From Algoriphagus litoralis (GTDB taxonomy: Bacteria > Bacteroidota > Bacteroidia > Cytophagales > Cyclobacteriaceae), in NCBI RefSeq assembly GCF_003259255.1, contig NZ_QGOL01000002.1, positions 372,001 through 436,000 on the forward strand: DNA of 64,000 nucleotides. The letters run 5' to 3'. Within the stretch, counting starts at the first letter, position 1. Each line of letters begins with the position of its first letter. Positions 17,651-26,545 of this stretch are shown here, one piece after another. Made by a program: the position numbers and the translations under genes. A model generated the notes under the pieces. It was given only the letters and a program-made list of their open reading frames with translations. It was not told the DNA's origin and made no database searches.

Positions 17651-17878
17651 ATGTGGGTTGAAAAAGACAATAAATTAACAAAGTCTTTCAAGTTTAAAGA
17701 TTTTCAGGAAGCGTTTGCATTCATGACACGTGTGGCTTTTTTGGCAGAGAAGCTAGACCATCATCCCAACTGGTCCAACGTTTACAATACGGTAGAGATT
17801 GAACTCACGACGCATGATAAGGGGAATACCGTGACCGAAAAAGACCGTAAATTGGCCGAAGCTATCGATCAGATTTAA
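17651..17878 (+). CDS. 4a-hydroxytetrahydrobiopterin dehydratase (pterin-4a-carbinolamine dehydratase)
   Basis: Dehydrates 4a-hydroxy-tetrahydropterin to quinonoid dihydropterin, regenerating the cofactor of aromatic amino-acid hydroxylases. The 75-residue sequence is essentially the family core: [20 protein letters not shown] containing the catalytic histidines, then [13 protein letters not shown] and [15 protein letters not shown]. No hydroxylase gene lies in the window. It lies between DUF493 and rsmI with gaps of 11 and 2 bases, so the three are probably one transcript. Confidence 0.9.
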   Translation: MWVEKDNKLTKSFKFKDFQEAFAFMTRVAFLAEKLDHHPNWSNVYNTVEIELTTHDKGNTVTEKDRKLAEAIDQI

Positions 17879-17880
17879 GA

Positions 17881-18585
17881 ATGAGTGAATCTCCAATCAG
17901 CCTTTACCTTGTTCCAACACCAATTGGGAATCTGAAAGACATCACCCTCCGGGCCATCGAAGTGCTCAAGTCAGTGGATGTGATCTTGGCAGAAGATACC
18001 CGCACCAGTGGAATTTTGCTAAAGCATCTGGAATTGTCCAAGCCACTGCAGAGCTACCATATTTTCAACGAACATAAGGCTGCCGAAAAACTGGTGGAGC
18101 GGATGAAGCGAGGAGAAATCTTTGCCTTGGTCAGTGATGCCGGTACTCCGGCGATTTCCGATCCTGGTTTTCTCTTGGTCAGAGAGGTGATCGCCGCCGG
18201 TTTGGAAGTTCAGTGTCTGCCCGGACCTACAGCCTTTGTCCCTGCATTAGTCAATAGCGGACTTCCCAACGATCGATTTGTCTTTGAAGGGTTTTTACCG
18301 CATAAAAAGGGTAGAAAAACCAGAATTGACGCTTTGGCGGAGGAGACCCGCACCATTATTCTTTATGAATCTACACATCGGCTGATGAAAACCTTGGAGC
18401 AACTCTCAGAGGCTTTTGGGCCCATGAGACAAGCCTGCGTCTCTAGAGAGCTGACAAAGCTCCATGAGGAAAATATCCGTGGCTCCCTTTCTGAGCTGAT
18501 TGAATATTATCAAACGAATTCACAAAAAGGGGAGATCGTAATTGTAGTAGCAGGGAAGTCTGAAAAACGCGAAGCAAAGGACTAG
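17881..18585 (+). CDS. rsmI: 16S rRNA (cytidine(1402)-2'-O)-methyltransferase
   Basis: SAM-dependent methyltransferase that 2'-O-methylates C1402 in the decoding centre of 16S rRNA. The 234-residue protein has the tetrapyrrole-methylase fold motifs LYLVPTPIGNLKDITLRAI at the N-terminus, AEDTRTSG, LVSDAGTPAISDPGFLLV and CLPGPTAFVPALVNSGLP. ATG at 17881 follows the pterin dehydratase stop by two bases. A 107-base gap separates it from the next gene. Confidence 0.93.
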   Translation: MSESPISLYLVPTPIGNLKDITLRAIEVLKSVDVILAEDTRTSGILLKHLELSKPLQSYHIFNEHKAAEKLVERMKRGEIFALVSDAGTPAISDPGFLLVREVIAAGLEVQCLPGPTAFVPALVNSGLPNDRFVFEGFLPHKKGRKTRIDALAEETRTIILYESTHRLMKTLEQLSEAFGPMRQACVSRELTKLHEENIRGSLSELIEYYQTNSQKGEIVIVVAGKSEKREAKD

Positions 18586-18646
18586 CCGATCCGATAAATA
18601 AATTGAAGGTATTTCAAGTTTAAATTAAATAATTAATCAATTATTC

Positions 18647-18654
18647 TATTTTTG
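18647..18654 (+). promoter_or_regulatory. Candidate -7 box of the inositol-phosphatase gene
   Basis: TATTTTTG matches TAnnTTTG exactly and ends 38 bases before the ATG at 18693; the upstream TTG element is not at standard spacing. Confidence 0.3.
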
Positions 18655-18692
18655 AAAACCAATCACCCCCTCCCTACTCAAAATAAGACAAT

Positions 18693-19496
18693 ATGATTAC
18701 CCAAGAAAGGCTCACCCAATTGCTGGAGCAGACTCAGGAAGTTGCCAAAGAGGTTGGCGCATTTATCCGGAAAGAAAGACAGCATTTTGATGTGAAAAAA
18801 GTCGAACACAAAGGGTTTAATGATCTGGTCTCCTATGTGGACAAAGAGGCCGAAAGACAAATCGTAGATCGATTGAGTGCTATCTTGCCTGAGGCAGGTT
18901 TCATCACCGAAGAGGGAACCAATACCACCAAGGGAGAAACATACAACTGGGTCATTGATCCGCTGGACGGCACGACCAATTTCATTCATAATATTCCGGT
19001 ATTTTCTGTGAGCATTGCACTGATGGAGGGCAATGAACTTATTCTAGGAGTGGTCTATGAGGTCAACCGTCACGAGTGTTTTTATGCCATGAAAGGTGGA
19101 GGGGCTTATTGCAATGATACCCGAATAAAGGTGAGTGAGGCCGAACAGCTTTCAGCATCCCTGATTGCTACAGGATTCCCGTACTATAATTTCGAATTGA
19201 TTGACAAATATCTGGCAACGATGAAATCGCTCATGCAGAAGACTCATGGCCTCAGAAGGTTTGGTTCGGCTGCTGTGGATCTGTGCTATGTCGCTTCAGG
19301 AAGGACTGAAGGATTTTTTGAATACAATCTCAATTCCTACGATGTCGCCGCTGGAGCTTTGATTGTCAAGGAGGCTGGAGGGCAAGTGACTGATTTCAAA
19401 GGAGGAGAGGATTATGTGTTTGGGCGAAATATCGTAGCAAGTAACGGAGCGATTCATCCGGATTTCTTGGGAGTCTTGGCAGAGTTTTGGAGTTGA
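18693..19496 (+). CDS. suhB: Inositol-1-monophosphatase family protein (SuhB-like)
   Basis: Mg2+-dependent sugar-phosphatase of the IMPase superfamily (267 residues). The metal-binding motifs are intact: TEEGTN, WVIDPLDGTTNF (DPxDGTxN) and SYDVAAGALIVKEAGG (the distal aspartate). Members hydrolyse inositol phosphates, and SuhB of enteric bacteria also acts in rRNA antitermination; the substrate here is unknown. The last 101 bases are overlapped on the other strand by the 3' end of the START-like gene, an unusually long convergent overlap. Confidence 0.88.
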   Translation: MITQERLTQLLEQTQEVAKEVGAFIRKERQHFDVKKVEHKGFNDLVSYVDKEAERQIVDRLSAILPEAGFITEEGTNTTKGETYNWVIDPLDGTTNFIHNIPVFSVSIALMEGNELILGVVYEVNRHECFYAMKGGGAYCNDTRIKVSEAEQLSASLIATGFPYYNFELIDKYLATMKSLMQKTHGLRRFGSAAVDLCYVASGRTEGFFEYNLNSYDVAAGALIVKEAGGQVTDFKGGEDYVFGRNIVASNGAIHPDFLGVLAEFWS

Positions 19497-20091
19497 TCTC
19501 GGAATCGGTTAGGTTCTTCAAAGAAGAATAGTACTGGGATTTTTCTGCCTCCAATTTTAGCAATAGTAGCCACTCTTCGTGTTGTTTAAGTAATTTTTTG
19601 GGTAAAAATGTCTTTTGAAGTTTGGCCAGCTTTCCAGTCTGTGATTCATCGGTGATCACGCGGCATCCATTTTCGGTTGGAATAATTTTCCATGCATGAT
19701 ATCCTTGAATTTTGGCTTCGTTGAATTCCCAGCTGAGGGTTGCATAAGGTTCAAATTCAACGATTTTATTATTCAAGGCTTGACCCATCGAATTCCAGAA
19801 AACCTTGGTGTCTTTTTGTAAACTCAACTGTTCAGGGTTTTCGAACTTGATATTCTGAATTCCATCATACCATTTATTCCATTCTCCAGCTTGAATCAGA
19901 AGCTGCCAAACTACCTCAGGACTTGCGTGGATTGTGATTTCATTGTGGACATAGAAGTCACTTACTTTTGGATCAAAATTAGCCGGCCATCTGATCAGGT
20001 TTTCCTTTTCATTGTATTGTCTGGAGGAGGATTGAGCTTGTATAGTATAGGCGAAAGAAAGCAAAAGCAGGTATAATAGGAGAGTTTTCAT
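19396..20091 (-). CDS. Secreted SRPBCC (START-like) domain protein
   Basis: A 231-residue protein with a signal peptide (cleavage near IQAQ, residue 19). A SRPBCC/polyketide-cyclase-like fold covers about residues 50-185: EITIHASPEVVWQLLIQAGE is the canonical first strand and helix, followed by a strand series including FEPYATLSWEF. Such domains bind hydrophobic ligands. The last 35 or so residues lie antisense to suhB and look like an extension past the normal domain end. It is the third gene of the TetR-associated operon, overlapping the preceding membrane-protein gene by four bases (ATGA). Ligand unknown. Confidence 0.72.
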   Translation of the reverse strand: MKTLLLYLLLLSFAYTIQAQSSSRQYNEKENLIRWPANFDPKVSDFYVHNEITIHASPEVVWQLLIQAGEWNKWYDGIQNIKFENPEQLSLQKDTKVFWNSMGQALNNKIVEFEPYATLSWEFNEAKIQGYHAWKIIPTENGCRVITDESQTGKLAKLQKTFLPKKLLKQHEEWLLLLKLEAEKSQYYSSLKNLTDSEINSKTLPRLPRNPDESLRYLLRYFAQTHNPLLL

Positions 20092-20894
20092 AAGAGTTGA
20101 TTTGGATGTTGAGAAGGACTAGAGTTGGATTTTTCAGCAAATAAAGGCTTCCCCTGGAGGGCTTGAATCAATGTAAGCACTGCAAGAGTCACATAGAGGA
20201 TTCCTGCCAGCAAGGTGAGTTTGTTGTTTTTTAAAATATAAAAAGCCACAATAGGCAATACCTGTAAGGCGTGCATTCCCAGAAAATGGGCAACTCGTAG
20301 GTCTCCTACAGTTTTGCTCCAACCTAGGATAAAGAGGTTTGAATTGTCATTGATCAGGCCTACAGAATGACTCATTCTGCTCCCCATAAGAAATCCTTCA
20401 AAGGAGAAAATCACAAAAACTACGATTCCCATTCGAATGGCCCAGAGGTAATAAGTTGGCAGCTCCGGGAAATCATGAAGAAAAAACAGAAATCCTACGT
20501 AAGCAGTGAACAGCGTGACCAAAGTGGCAGCTAAAGCCATCATTCTAAACATCAGGGAGAAAAAAGGACTGCTGACGTTATAGTGCGATTGCTTTCCCTG
20601 GGCAGCCATGACCGTGATGTAAAGGATCTCAAATCCCAAAAGAATGATCAGTGTCCAATTGTATCCTTGAATGCTAAAGGACGGAAGGTAATGGCAATAC
20701 CAAGCCATAGCCCAGGCAAATGTGAAGGTCGAAAAAGCAAACTTGAAAGGTTTATACCAGGCATTAACTTGATAGACCTGTGTGGAGGTGATTTTGGTCA
20801 GTAGGAGGAAAATCACAGCGAAAAAGAAACACAGCAAGCCGAAATTGAACAGGGTTTCATTTCTGGATTTGAGTTGGAGTGCGAATTCTAGCAT
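20088..20894 (-). CDS. Polytopic membrane protein of unknown function
   Basis: A 268-residue protein with about seven hydrophobic segments, charged residues restricted to short loops, and a polar C-terminal tail. Conserved-looking polar motifs inside or near membrane segments are WYKPFKFAFS and HFLGMHALQVLP. I do not recognise the family. It lies 4 bases after the short-chain dehydrogenase gene and overlaps the START-like gene by four bases, so it belongs to the same TetR-linked operon; a lipid- or hydrophobe-related role would fit its neighbours but is inference. Confidence 0.65.
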   Translation of the reverse strand: MLEFALQLKSRNETLFNFGLLCFFFAVIFLLLTKITSTQVYQVNAWYKPFKFAFSTFTFAWAMAWYCHYLPSFSIQGYNWTLIILLGFEILYITVMAAQGKQSHYNVSSPFFSLMFRMMALAATLVTLFTAYVGFLFFLHDFPELPTYYLWAIRMGIVVFVIFSFEGFLMGSRMSHSVGLINDNSNLFILGWSKTVGDLRVAHFLGMHALQVLPIVAFYILKNNKLTLLAGILYVTLAVLTLIQALQGKPLFAEKSNSSPSQHPNQLL

Positions 20895-20898
20895 GGCT

Positions 20899-21678
20899 CT
20901 AGTTTTTGATGCTTGCGAGGTTCTTTTTAATCTTCATCATCAGAAAATCTGGAGTTACGCGGGGAAGGTTTGCGATAAACCAATTGTTAAATCCCACGAT
21001 TTTTTTTCCTTTCCCTTTGAGCAAAAGCTTAACCCCTTCCGAAGCTACCACTGCAGCAGAAACTGGTTTGTTTGCGCTCATGGCATTGGTTTTTCGCATT
21101 TCTGGAGTATGAAAAGGGGTTTCCACTGTGCCTGGACAAAGTGTGGTGACTATGACTCCAGTGCCTTCAAGTTCTGCAGCGATGGTTTCAGAAAATGCCA
21201 AAACAAAAGTTTTGGTCGCGGAGTAGACCGAGTAATAGGGGAAAGGAATAAAGGACAGTAAGGAAGCTACATTCATTATTTTGCCTGATTTCCGTAAGGC
21301 CATTTCCTGTGCAAATAATTTGGTCAGAACCACCAGACTACTCACATTTAGATTGATCATGTCCAACTCCAACTCCATTTTAGTCTCGAGGAAACTGCCA
21401 TAGCCACCAAATCCCGCATTATTAATGAGATGAGAAACTTGCAGATTTTTACTCTTTACCTCATGGAATAGCCTGATGGCATTTTGAGGATCGGATAAGT
21501 CATACCGCATGATTTGAATGTCAATCGAATGCTGCTCGCTCAGGCTCTTCCTGATTTTTTCGAGGGTATCTTCGCTGCGAGCTACCAAGATCAAGTTGAA
21601 CTTTTCTGCGGCAAGCTGCTGTGTCATCTCCAAGCCAATCCCGGATGTGGCTCCCGTGATAAGAATGTATTCCTTCAT
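20899..21678 (-). CDS. Short-chain dehydrogenase/reductase (SDR family)
   Basis: NAD(P)-dependent oxidoreductase of 259 residues. Classical SDR motifs: the TGATSGIGLEM cofactor loop at residues 7-17, NNAGFGGYG in the middle, the active-site serine in NVASLLSF, and YSATK (YxxxK). Substrate cannot be told from sequence. It is the first gene of an operon (SDR, membrane protein, START-like protein) lying 81 bases downstream of a TetR regulator gene on the same strand; a TGAACA-A-TGTTCA palindrome in that gap matches the larger palindrome in the regulator's own promoter. Confidence 0.88.
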   Translation of the reverse strand: MKEYILITGATSGIGLEMTQQLAAEKFNLILVARSEDTLEKIRKSLSEQHSIDIQIMRYDLSDPQNAIRLFHEVKSKNLQVSHLINNAGFGGYGSFLETKMELELDMINLNVSSLVVLTKLFAQEMALRKSGKIMNVASLLSFIPFPYYSVYSATKTFVLAFSETIAAELEGTGVIVTTLCPGTVETPFHTPEMRKTNAMSANKPVSAAVVASEGVKLLLKGKGKKIVGFNNWFIANLPRVTPDFLMMKIKKNLASIKN

Positions 21679-21728
21679 GTTAATCCTGATTTAGGTGAAG
21701 AGGTTGAATATGAATTATGTTATTTTAA

Positions 21729-21741
21729 TGAACAATGTTCA
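21729..21741. promoter_or_regulatory. Putative TetR operator upstream of the SDR operon
   Basis: Perfect 13-base palindrome TGAACA-A-TGTTCA, 51 bases before the SDR start. Its core is identical to the operator in the regulator's promoter (22398-22422). Confidence 0.6.
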
Positions 21742-21759
21742 ATTAATGGCTAAATTTTT

Positions 21760-22377
21760 TTATTCCCTATCTATGATCTTGACAAATTCCTCATAAGCCT
21801 TCATTAGGATTGTGTTTGGATCTTCAAAATTTACACCTTTGACACGTTGACTGTTGTGAAGTGATGCCATACCGTGCACTGTACTCCATATGGCGAAAGA
21901 AAGCGGTTCAAGCTGATGCCCTGAGAAATGACCAGTTTCCATGCATTGGTTTACTGTCGATCTCAATACGTCAAATGTTCCCTTTCCTTCATTCCACTCT
22001 TCTTGATGCATGGACTCCAAAAAGTCCATTGGACCCTTCAAAGTGAACATCAGGTCATACATGTCCGGGTTTTCCAAGGCAAAACTTAGGTAAGTCTTTC
22101 CCAATGCCTTCAATCGCTCCATCGGATCAGCTACATTGAAGAGTACTTTCATTTCGCCACCGAGTTGTTTGAAGCCTTGAGAATGCAAATCATGAAGGAT
22201 GTCATTTTTATCTTTGTAATAAACATAGACTGTTCCCACACTATATTCGATTTCATTGGCGATATTCCGAATGGTGGTTTGATCGATTCCTTTTTCTACA
22301 AAAAGCTTTTTTGCTGCCTGAAGGATTCGTGATTTAAGCTCCTCTTTTTCTTTAGCCTTTCGTTCAGATACTCCCAT
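21760..22377 (-). CDS. TetR/AcrR family transcriptional regulator
   Basis: A 205-residue repressor with an N-terminal helix-turn-helix (about residues 12-58): ILQAAKKLFVEKGIDQTTI, then IANEIEYSVGTVYVYYKDKN, the typical recognition-helix region. The C-terminal ligand and dimer domain is helical and not informative. The ATG at 22377 (MGVSERKAKEK) is chosen; an in-frame ATG at 22410 lies inside the palindromic operator and would be upstream of the probable transcript start. A 25-base perfect palindrome lies between its promoter elements, strongly suggesting autorepression, and a matching core precedes the SDR operon, suggesting that it controls that operon too. The ligand may be a hydrophobic compound, by analogy with the downstream genes. 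Confidence 0.87.
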   Translation of the reverse strand: MGVSERKAKEKEELKSRILQAAKKLFVEKGIDQTTIRNIANEIEYSVGTVYVYYKDKNDILHDLHSQGFKQLGGEMKVLFNVADPMERLKALGKTYLSFALENPDMYDLMFTLKGPMDFLESMHQEEWNEGKGTFDVLRSTVNQCMETGHFSGHQLEPLSFAIWSTVHGMASLHNSQRVKGVNFEDPNTILMKAYEEFVKIIDRE

Positions 22378-22394
22378 GTAACTTTTAATTAGGT

Positions 22395-22425
22395 CAAATA
22401 AAATGAACACTGTTCATTTTATCAA
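22395..22425 (-). promoter_or_regulatory. Promoter of the TetR gene with embedded 25-base palindrome
   Basis: On the minus strand: TTG (22423-22425), 20 bases, TTTATTTG (22395-22402; one mismatch to TAnnTTTG). The spacer is filled by a perfect palindrome at 22398-22422, core TGAACA-C-TGTTCA with arms of 12 bases. A repressor bound there would cover both promoter elements. Confidence 0.6.
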
Positions 22426-22489
22426 GTTCTTGTATGTTTTTTTTAAAATTTGGGCAAACAAAACCCATTTCCCCGATCAAGTTTAAGTT

Positions 22490-23398
22490 TTACCCCAAAA
22501 GAAAAAACCAAAGCAGTAGACTGATTGCGGAGATTGGCATACCTAGACCTGAGAGTAAGGTTGCCAGTTTGGGTTGCAGCCCAAATTGGATAGCCACAAT
22601 TGACCCTGTGATCATAGGGGCCATACCACTTTCAAGTACGGTCACTTTTAGGTCCAGTGAATCTGCAGGAAGAAAATTCCCATAAATAAGCCAAACTACC
22701 GCCGGTGCCAAAATCAGCCGATAGCCCAATCCATACCAAAAAAATCGGGATGCGAGTGAGCTTCGATCCAATGAAAACTTCAGACCAATTGCCAAAAGTG
22801 CCATAGGAGGCATTGTTTTTCCGATCAATTGCAGGATTGGAATGAGAAATTCGGGAGTTTGGACTTCGACTAGACTCATCACTAGAGTTCCTACCAGAAA
22901 CCCAAATGGAGGGAATTTTAGGATTTTCAAAGGGACTTTGGCCAGACTTTCACTGTGATTTCCATAGATCGAACCAACCAAAATCGACAATGAAGACACG
23001 ATCAAAAATGATCCGCCCTGGTCGATAAGCAAGGCTGTAGGAAGACCCGCTTTGCCGTATAATCCTTCGATTACAGGAAAACCCAAAAACGAAGTGTTGG
23101 CTAGTCCGGCAACGATGATCAGGCAGCCAGTGGTGTTTTTCCCCCAATTGTATCTTCTGCCTAGCAACCCAAAAATCAACCAGGAAAGCAAAAAGGTAAA
23201 CCAAGCAGCGGAAATGGGGATTAACAGCTCCCAGGAAAGCTTAATCTCAGGTATGTATAGGAGTGCCAAAGCTGGCAAAACGATATTGATCAAATAGGCC
23301 TGCACCCATTTTGAGGCGGATATTGTGGGGAATCCTGGGATTTTTCTAAATAAAATTCCCAAGAACAGACATGCTATGGCGATGATCACTCCTGTCAT
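22490..23398 (-). CDS. AEC family transporter (auxin-efflux-carrier type permease)
   Basis: A 302-residue membrane protein with about ten hydrophobic segments and two inverted halves, as in the auxin efflux carrier/malonate permease family. Typical sequences are YLINIVLPALALLYIPEI after the second helix and NTSFLGFPVIEGLYGKAGLP around the helix break at the fourth to fifth segment; ESGMAPMITGSIVAIQFG is in the C-terminal half. Bacterial members export or import organic acids or amino acids; the substrate here is unknown. Transcribed alone, 112 bases upstream of the TetR gene start. Confidence 0.82.
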   Translation of the reverse strand: MTGVIIAIACLFLGILFRKIPGFPTISASKWVQAYLINIVLPALALLYIPEIKLSWELLIPISAAWFTFLLSWLIFGLLGRRYNWGKNTTGCLIIVAGLANTSFLGFPVIEGLYGKAGLPTALLIDQGGSFLIVSSLSILVGSIYGNHSESLAKVPLKILKFPPFGFLVGTLVMSLVEVQTPEFLIPILQLIGKTMPPMALLAIGLKFSLDRSSLASRFFWYGLGYRLILAPAVVWLIYGNFLPADSLDLKVTVLESGMAPMITGSIVAIQFGLQPKLATLLSGLGMPISAISLLLWFFLLG

Positions 23399-23502
23399 TC
23401 CCGAATATGTTGAAACTTATTTTTATTTAACATAGAAATAATTTGGAATCCTTGTATAGCCTTGAATATCAGCATACTTTTAAAAGTTTAAAAATAACAG
23501 CT

Positions 23503-23730
23503 ATGACGAAACTTATACCCATCTTCATCGAAGGGGAAAAATGGATTCAGCTTTCTCAGCTTTCCCTGGATCAAGTTAAGTCACTCAAATCCATCCTTCC
23601 AGTGGACTGCATAAAAAAAGTGGTCTTTCAAGGAATCGAATTAAGCGAGTGTCTCGATTTTGAAACGTATGATTATTGGTTTAAATCGGAGCAGATTTCT
23701 AACCAACGTCAGGCTTTGTTGGATTTTTAA
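23503..23730 (+). CDS. Small protein of unknown function
   Basis: Seventy-five residues, acidic and hydrophilic, beginning MTKLIPIFIEGEKW, with no membrane segment and no family I recognise. The ATG at 23503 is preferred over an in-frame TTG at 23443 because it follows an A-rich leader. It ends tail-to-tail with the next gene, sharing bases 23727-23730. Confidence 0.5.
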   Translation: MTKLIPIFIEGEKWIQLSQLSLDQVKSLKSILPVDCIKKVVFQGIELSECLDFETYDYWFKSEQISNQRQALLDF

Positions 23731-24101
23731 TCCAGCCCTAAACTTTCCCTTTTTTCCGCAAAATATTTTTTAAGGTCAGGATAAAAGTCGCTTTCTGCCT
23801 CAGGGATCCCGTCTAATACCAGTTCGATATTTCCTTCCAGTGTATCTTGATTGACCTGCATCCCTTCGATCAGGTAGATCATGTCTTCAAACGAAAGCGG
23901 CTCCCAGCTGCTATTGGGATAGAGGAGGTAATCATTGCCATAGAAATCAATAACCTCAAAACTGATCTTTCCATCCAGCAAGTGGGCATAGATGCTGATC
24001 TGTTCGCCCCAGGTACTTTCTGGGTATTGAAGGCGAACCAACAAAACCGAATTGGTCTCCTGGCCAAAGTATGTTTCTGGTTGGAATTTGAAATCAAACA
24101 T
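23727..24101 (-). CDS. Protein of unknown function
   Basis: A 124-residue acidic cytoplasmic protein rich in aromatic residues (FDFKFQPETYFGQ at the N-terminus), with alternating strand-like segments. No known domain is recognised. It resembles the small DUF-type proteins scattered in Cytophagales genomes and converges on the 75-residue gene with a four-base stop overlap. Codon use looks normal for the window. Confidence 0.55.
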   Translation of the reverse strand: MFDFKFQPETYFGQETNSVLLVRLQYPESTWGEQISIYAHLLDGKISFEVIDFYGNDYLLYPNSSWEPLSFEDMIYLIEGMQVNQDTLEGNIELVLDGIPEAESDFYPDLKKYFAEKRESLGLD

Positions 24102-24399
24102 AATTTAAAATTACGAGGATGGATTTGAGAACCAATCCATCTCCGGGCAGTTTCGATAAATCAATCCATTTTTTTATCTATAGAAATATGAAGGTAAAGT
24201 GATTCAGTAAAACTTATAAATACTTGAAAATCAGCTTCGATTTTTAAGGAATGATTGTTTCTGCCCAACTTTGACACCATATCACTCTACATCTTTTTTT
24301 CCACATTGGATTATAGGGACTTTCGGGCTATTTTTGGGCTTGTTTTCAAATCGGCCGAATCGCTTTCGGCTATTCAACTTTGCTTTCAAACCCCTGATT
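24102..24399. other. Longest intergenic stretch (298 bases), leader of glyA
   Basis: The divergent gap between the 124-residue gene and glyA is AT-rich. It contains a hairpin GCCGAA-TCGCT-TTCGGC (24354-24370), 30 bases before the glyA ATG and not followed by a T run. CAACTTTG boxes occur, but none has a TTG at the right distance. No RNA gene or riboswitch structure was recognised. Confidence 0.35.
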
Positions 24400-25668
24400 A
24401 TGAAAAGAGATTCGCTTGTATTCGACCTCATCGCTAGAGAAGAAGACAGACAAAAAAGAGGTATCGAACTGATCGCTTCCGAAAATTTTACCAGTAAACA
24501 AGTAATGGAAGCCGCAGGAAGCGTCTTGACAAACAAATATGCCGAAGGGCTACCGGGAAAGCGGTATTACGGTGGCTGCGAAGTAGTAGATGAAATCGAG
24601 CAAATAGCGATCGATCGAGCCAAAAAATTATTCGGGGCCACTTGGGCCAATGTTCAGCCTCACTCTGGAGCTCAGGCAAATGCCGCTGTAATGTTAGCTT
24701 GTCTGAAGCCAGGGGACTCCATTTTAGGCTTTGATCTCTCTCATGGAGGTCACCTGACACATGGCTCACCGGTGAACTTTTCCGGAAAGCTATACCAAGC
24801 AAATTTCTATGGCGTTGAGGAAGAGACAGGAGTAATCGATTACGATAAAGTAGAAGAAAAGGCACTTGCTGTCCAGCCAAAAATGCTCATTTGTGGAGCT
24901 TCGGCCTATTCCAGAGACTGGGATTACGAGAGACTCCGCGAAATCGCCGACGAGGTTGGGGCAATTTTGCTTGCAGATATCTCACATCCATCGGGACTGA
25001 TCGCCCGTGGACTTTTGAATGATCCTTTGGAGCATTGCCACATTGTGACCACTACTACCCACAAGACCTTAAGAGGTCCTAGAGGTGGCCTGATCATGAT
25101 GAGAGAAGATTTTGACAATCCATGGGGATTGACTACTCCAAAGGGAGAGATCAGAAAAATGTCATCCTTGCTTGATATGGGTGTTTTTCCGGGCACGCAG
25201 GGTGGACCTTTGGAGCATATCATTGCTGCCAAAGCAATTGCTTTTGAGGAGGCGCTTTCCGATGAATACATGCATTATGTCGTTCAGGTGAAAAAGAATG
25301 CATCCGTAATGGCCGATGAGTTCGTAAGTCGTGGTTACCAGATTATTTCTGGTGGAACAGACAACCACATGATGCTGATCGATCTGAGAAATAAAGAACT
25401 TACCGGAAAACTTGCTGAAGAAACGCTCGGTAAGGTAGATATCACGATCAACAAAAACATGGTTCCATTCGACACCAAGTCGCCATTTGTGACTTCTGGA
25501 ATGAGAATAGGATCCGCTGCAGTGACTACCCGTGGATTGAAAGAAGACGATATGAAAAAAATTGTCCAGCTGATAGACCGAGCATTGCAAAACCATTCAG
25601 ATGAAACCACTCTCGCCAAAATCAAGGAAGAAGTGAACGCATGGATGGTTCAATTTCCATTATACTAA
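24400..25668 (+). CDS. glyA: Serine hydroxymethyltransferase
   Basis: PLP enzyme converting serine and tetrahydrofolate to glycine and 5,10-methylene-tetrahydrofolate, the main one-carbon source. The 422-residue protein shows [17 protein letters not shown] at the N-terminus, [27 protein letters not shown], the PLP-lysine motif [15 protein letters not shown], and the C-terminal [18 protein letters not shown] at 24400 is chosen because homologues begin close to [11 protein letters not shown]; the frame stays open upstream to a TTG at 24271, but that part resembles no SHMT. tatC follows after 16 bases. Confidence 0.95.
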   Translation: MKRDSLVFDLIAREEDRQKRGIELIASENFTSKQVMEAAGSVLTNKYAEGLPGKRYYGGCEVVDEIEQIAIDRAKKLFGATWANVQPHSGAQANAAVMLACLKPGDSILGFDLSHGGHLTHGSPVNFSGKLYQANFYGVEEETGVIDYDKVEEKALAVQPKMLICGASAYSRDWDYERLREIADEVGAILLADISHPSGLIARGLLNDPLEHCHIVTTTTHKTLRGPRGGLIMMREDFDNPWGLTTPKGEIRKMSSLLDMGVFPGTQGGPLEHIIAAKAIAFEEALSDEYMHYVVQVKKNASVMADEFVSRGYQIISGGTDNHMMLIDLRNKELTGKLAEETLGKVDITINKNMVPFDTKSPFVTSGMRIGSAAVTTRGLKEDDMKKIVQLIDRALQNHSDETTLAKIKEEVNAWMVQFPLY

Positions 25669-25684
25669 TTACTGAATTACCACA

Positions 25685-26539
25685 GTGGCCCTAGATCAAA
25701 TTCAAGAGGAAGAGGAAGGAATGTCGTTTTTGGACCATTTGGAAGCCCTGCGCTTTCATTTGCTCCGATCCGTTGCGGCAATTCTGGTTTTCACAGTCAT
25801 TGCCTTCTTAGCAAAGAGTATCGTATTTGGAATGATCATTTTGGGACCTTCCAAAGTCGATTTCTTTACGTATCGCGTACTATGCGATGTTGCAGCTTGG
25901 TTAAATTTACCGGCACTCTGCATCCAAGAGCTGCCTTTTACCATACAAAGCCGGCAGATGACGGGGCAATTTTCCATGCACATGACCTCCAGTTTCGTGG
26001 TTGGGTTTATTGCTGCCTTTCCCTATGTTTTTTGGGAGTTTTGGAGATTTATCAGTCCTGGACTGTATGACAAAGAGAAGAATGCGGCCCGTGGTGCGGT
26101 CTTTTTTGTCAGCTTTCTATTCTTGCTCGGAGCGGCATTTGGCTATTATGTTTTGGCCCCCTTGTCGATTAATTTCTTGGCAAATTACCAGCTGGATCCT
26201 ACCATTCTCAACGAATTTGACATTACGTCCTATGTGACCACACTGGTGATGCTGGTATTAGCATCGGCGATAATGTTTCAGCTTCCGGTGGTGGTGTATT
26301 TTCTTTCCATGTCTGGATTGGTCACCTCCAAAATGCTGAAGTCCTATCGTAAGCATTCGATTGTGGTAATTTTGATCATTTCTGCAATTATTACTCCACC
26401 GGATGTGATCTCCCAGCTACTCATTTCTATGCCGATCATGGTACTGTATGAGGTGGGTATTTCGATTGCAAAAAGACTGGAGAAAAAGCGTGCAATCGCA
26501 GAAGCTGAATACCAAAAAAATCATCCAACAGAAGATTAA
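25685..26539 (+). CDS. tatC: Sec-independent protein translocase subunit TatC
   Basis: Core receptor of the twin-arginine translocase in the cytoplasmic membrane (284 residues, six membrane segments). Conserved elements are MSFLDHLEALRFHLLR before helix 1 and FPYVFWEFWRFISPGL with the essential glutamate in the second cytoplasmic/periplasmic boundary region, followed by DKEKNAARG. The first periplasmic loop is enlarged (about residues 55-100), as usual in Bacteroidota. Start codon GTG. The C-terminal tail is charged. No tatA lies in the window. rpiB follows 6 bases later. Confidence 0.93.
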   Translation: MALDQIQEEEEGMSFLDHLEALRFHLLRSVAAILVFTVIAFLAKSIVFGMIILGPSKVDFFTYRVLCDVAAWLNLPALCIQELPFTIQSRQMTGQFSMHMTSSFVVGFIAAFPYVFWEFWRFISPGLYDKEKNAARGAVFFVSFLFLLGAAFGYYVLAPLSINFLANYQLDPTILNEFDITSYVTTLVMLVLASAIMFQLPVVVYFLSMSGLVTSKMLKSYRKHSIVVILIISAIITPPDVISQLLISMPIMVLYEVGISIAKRLEKKRAIAEAEYQKNHPTED

Positions 26540-26545
26540 TTTGTC

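Noticed and set aside
24271..24399. N-terminal extension of glyA
   Set aside because: The upstream frame needs a TTG start and has no similarity to serine hydroxymethyltransferases.
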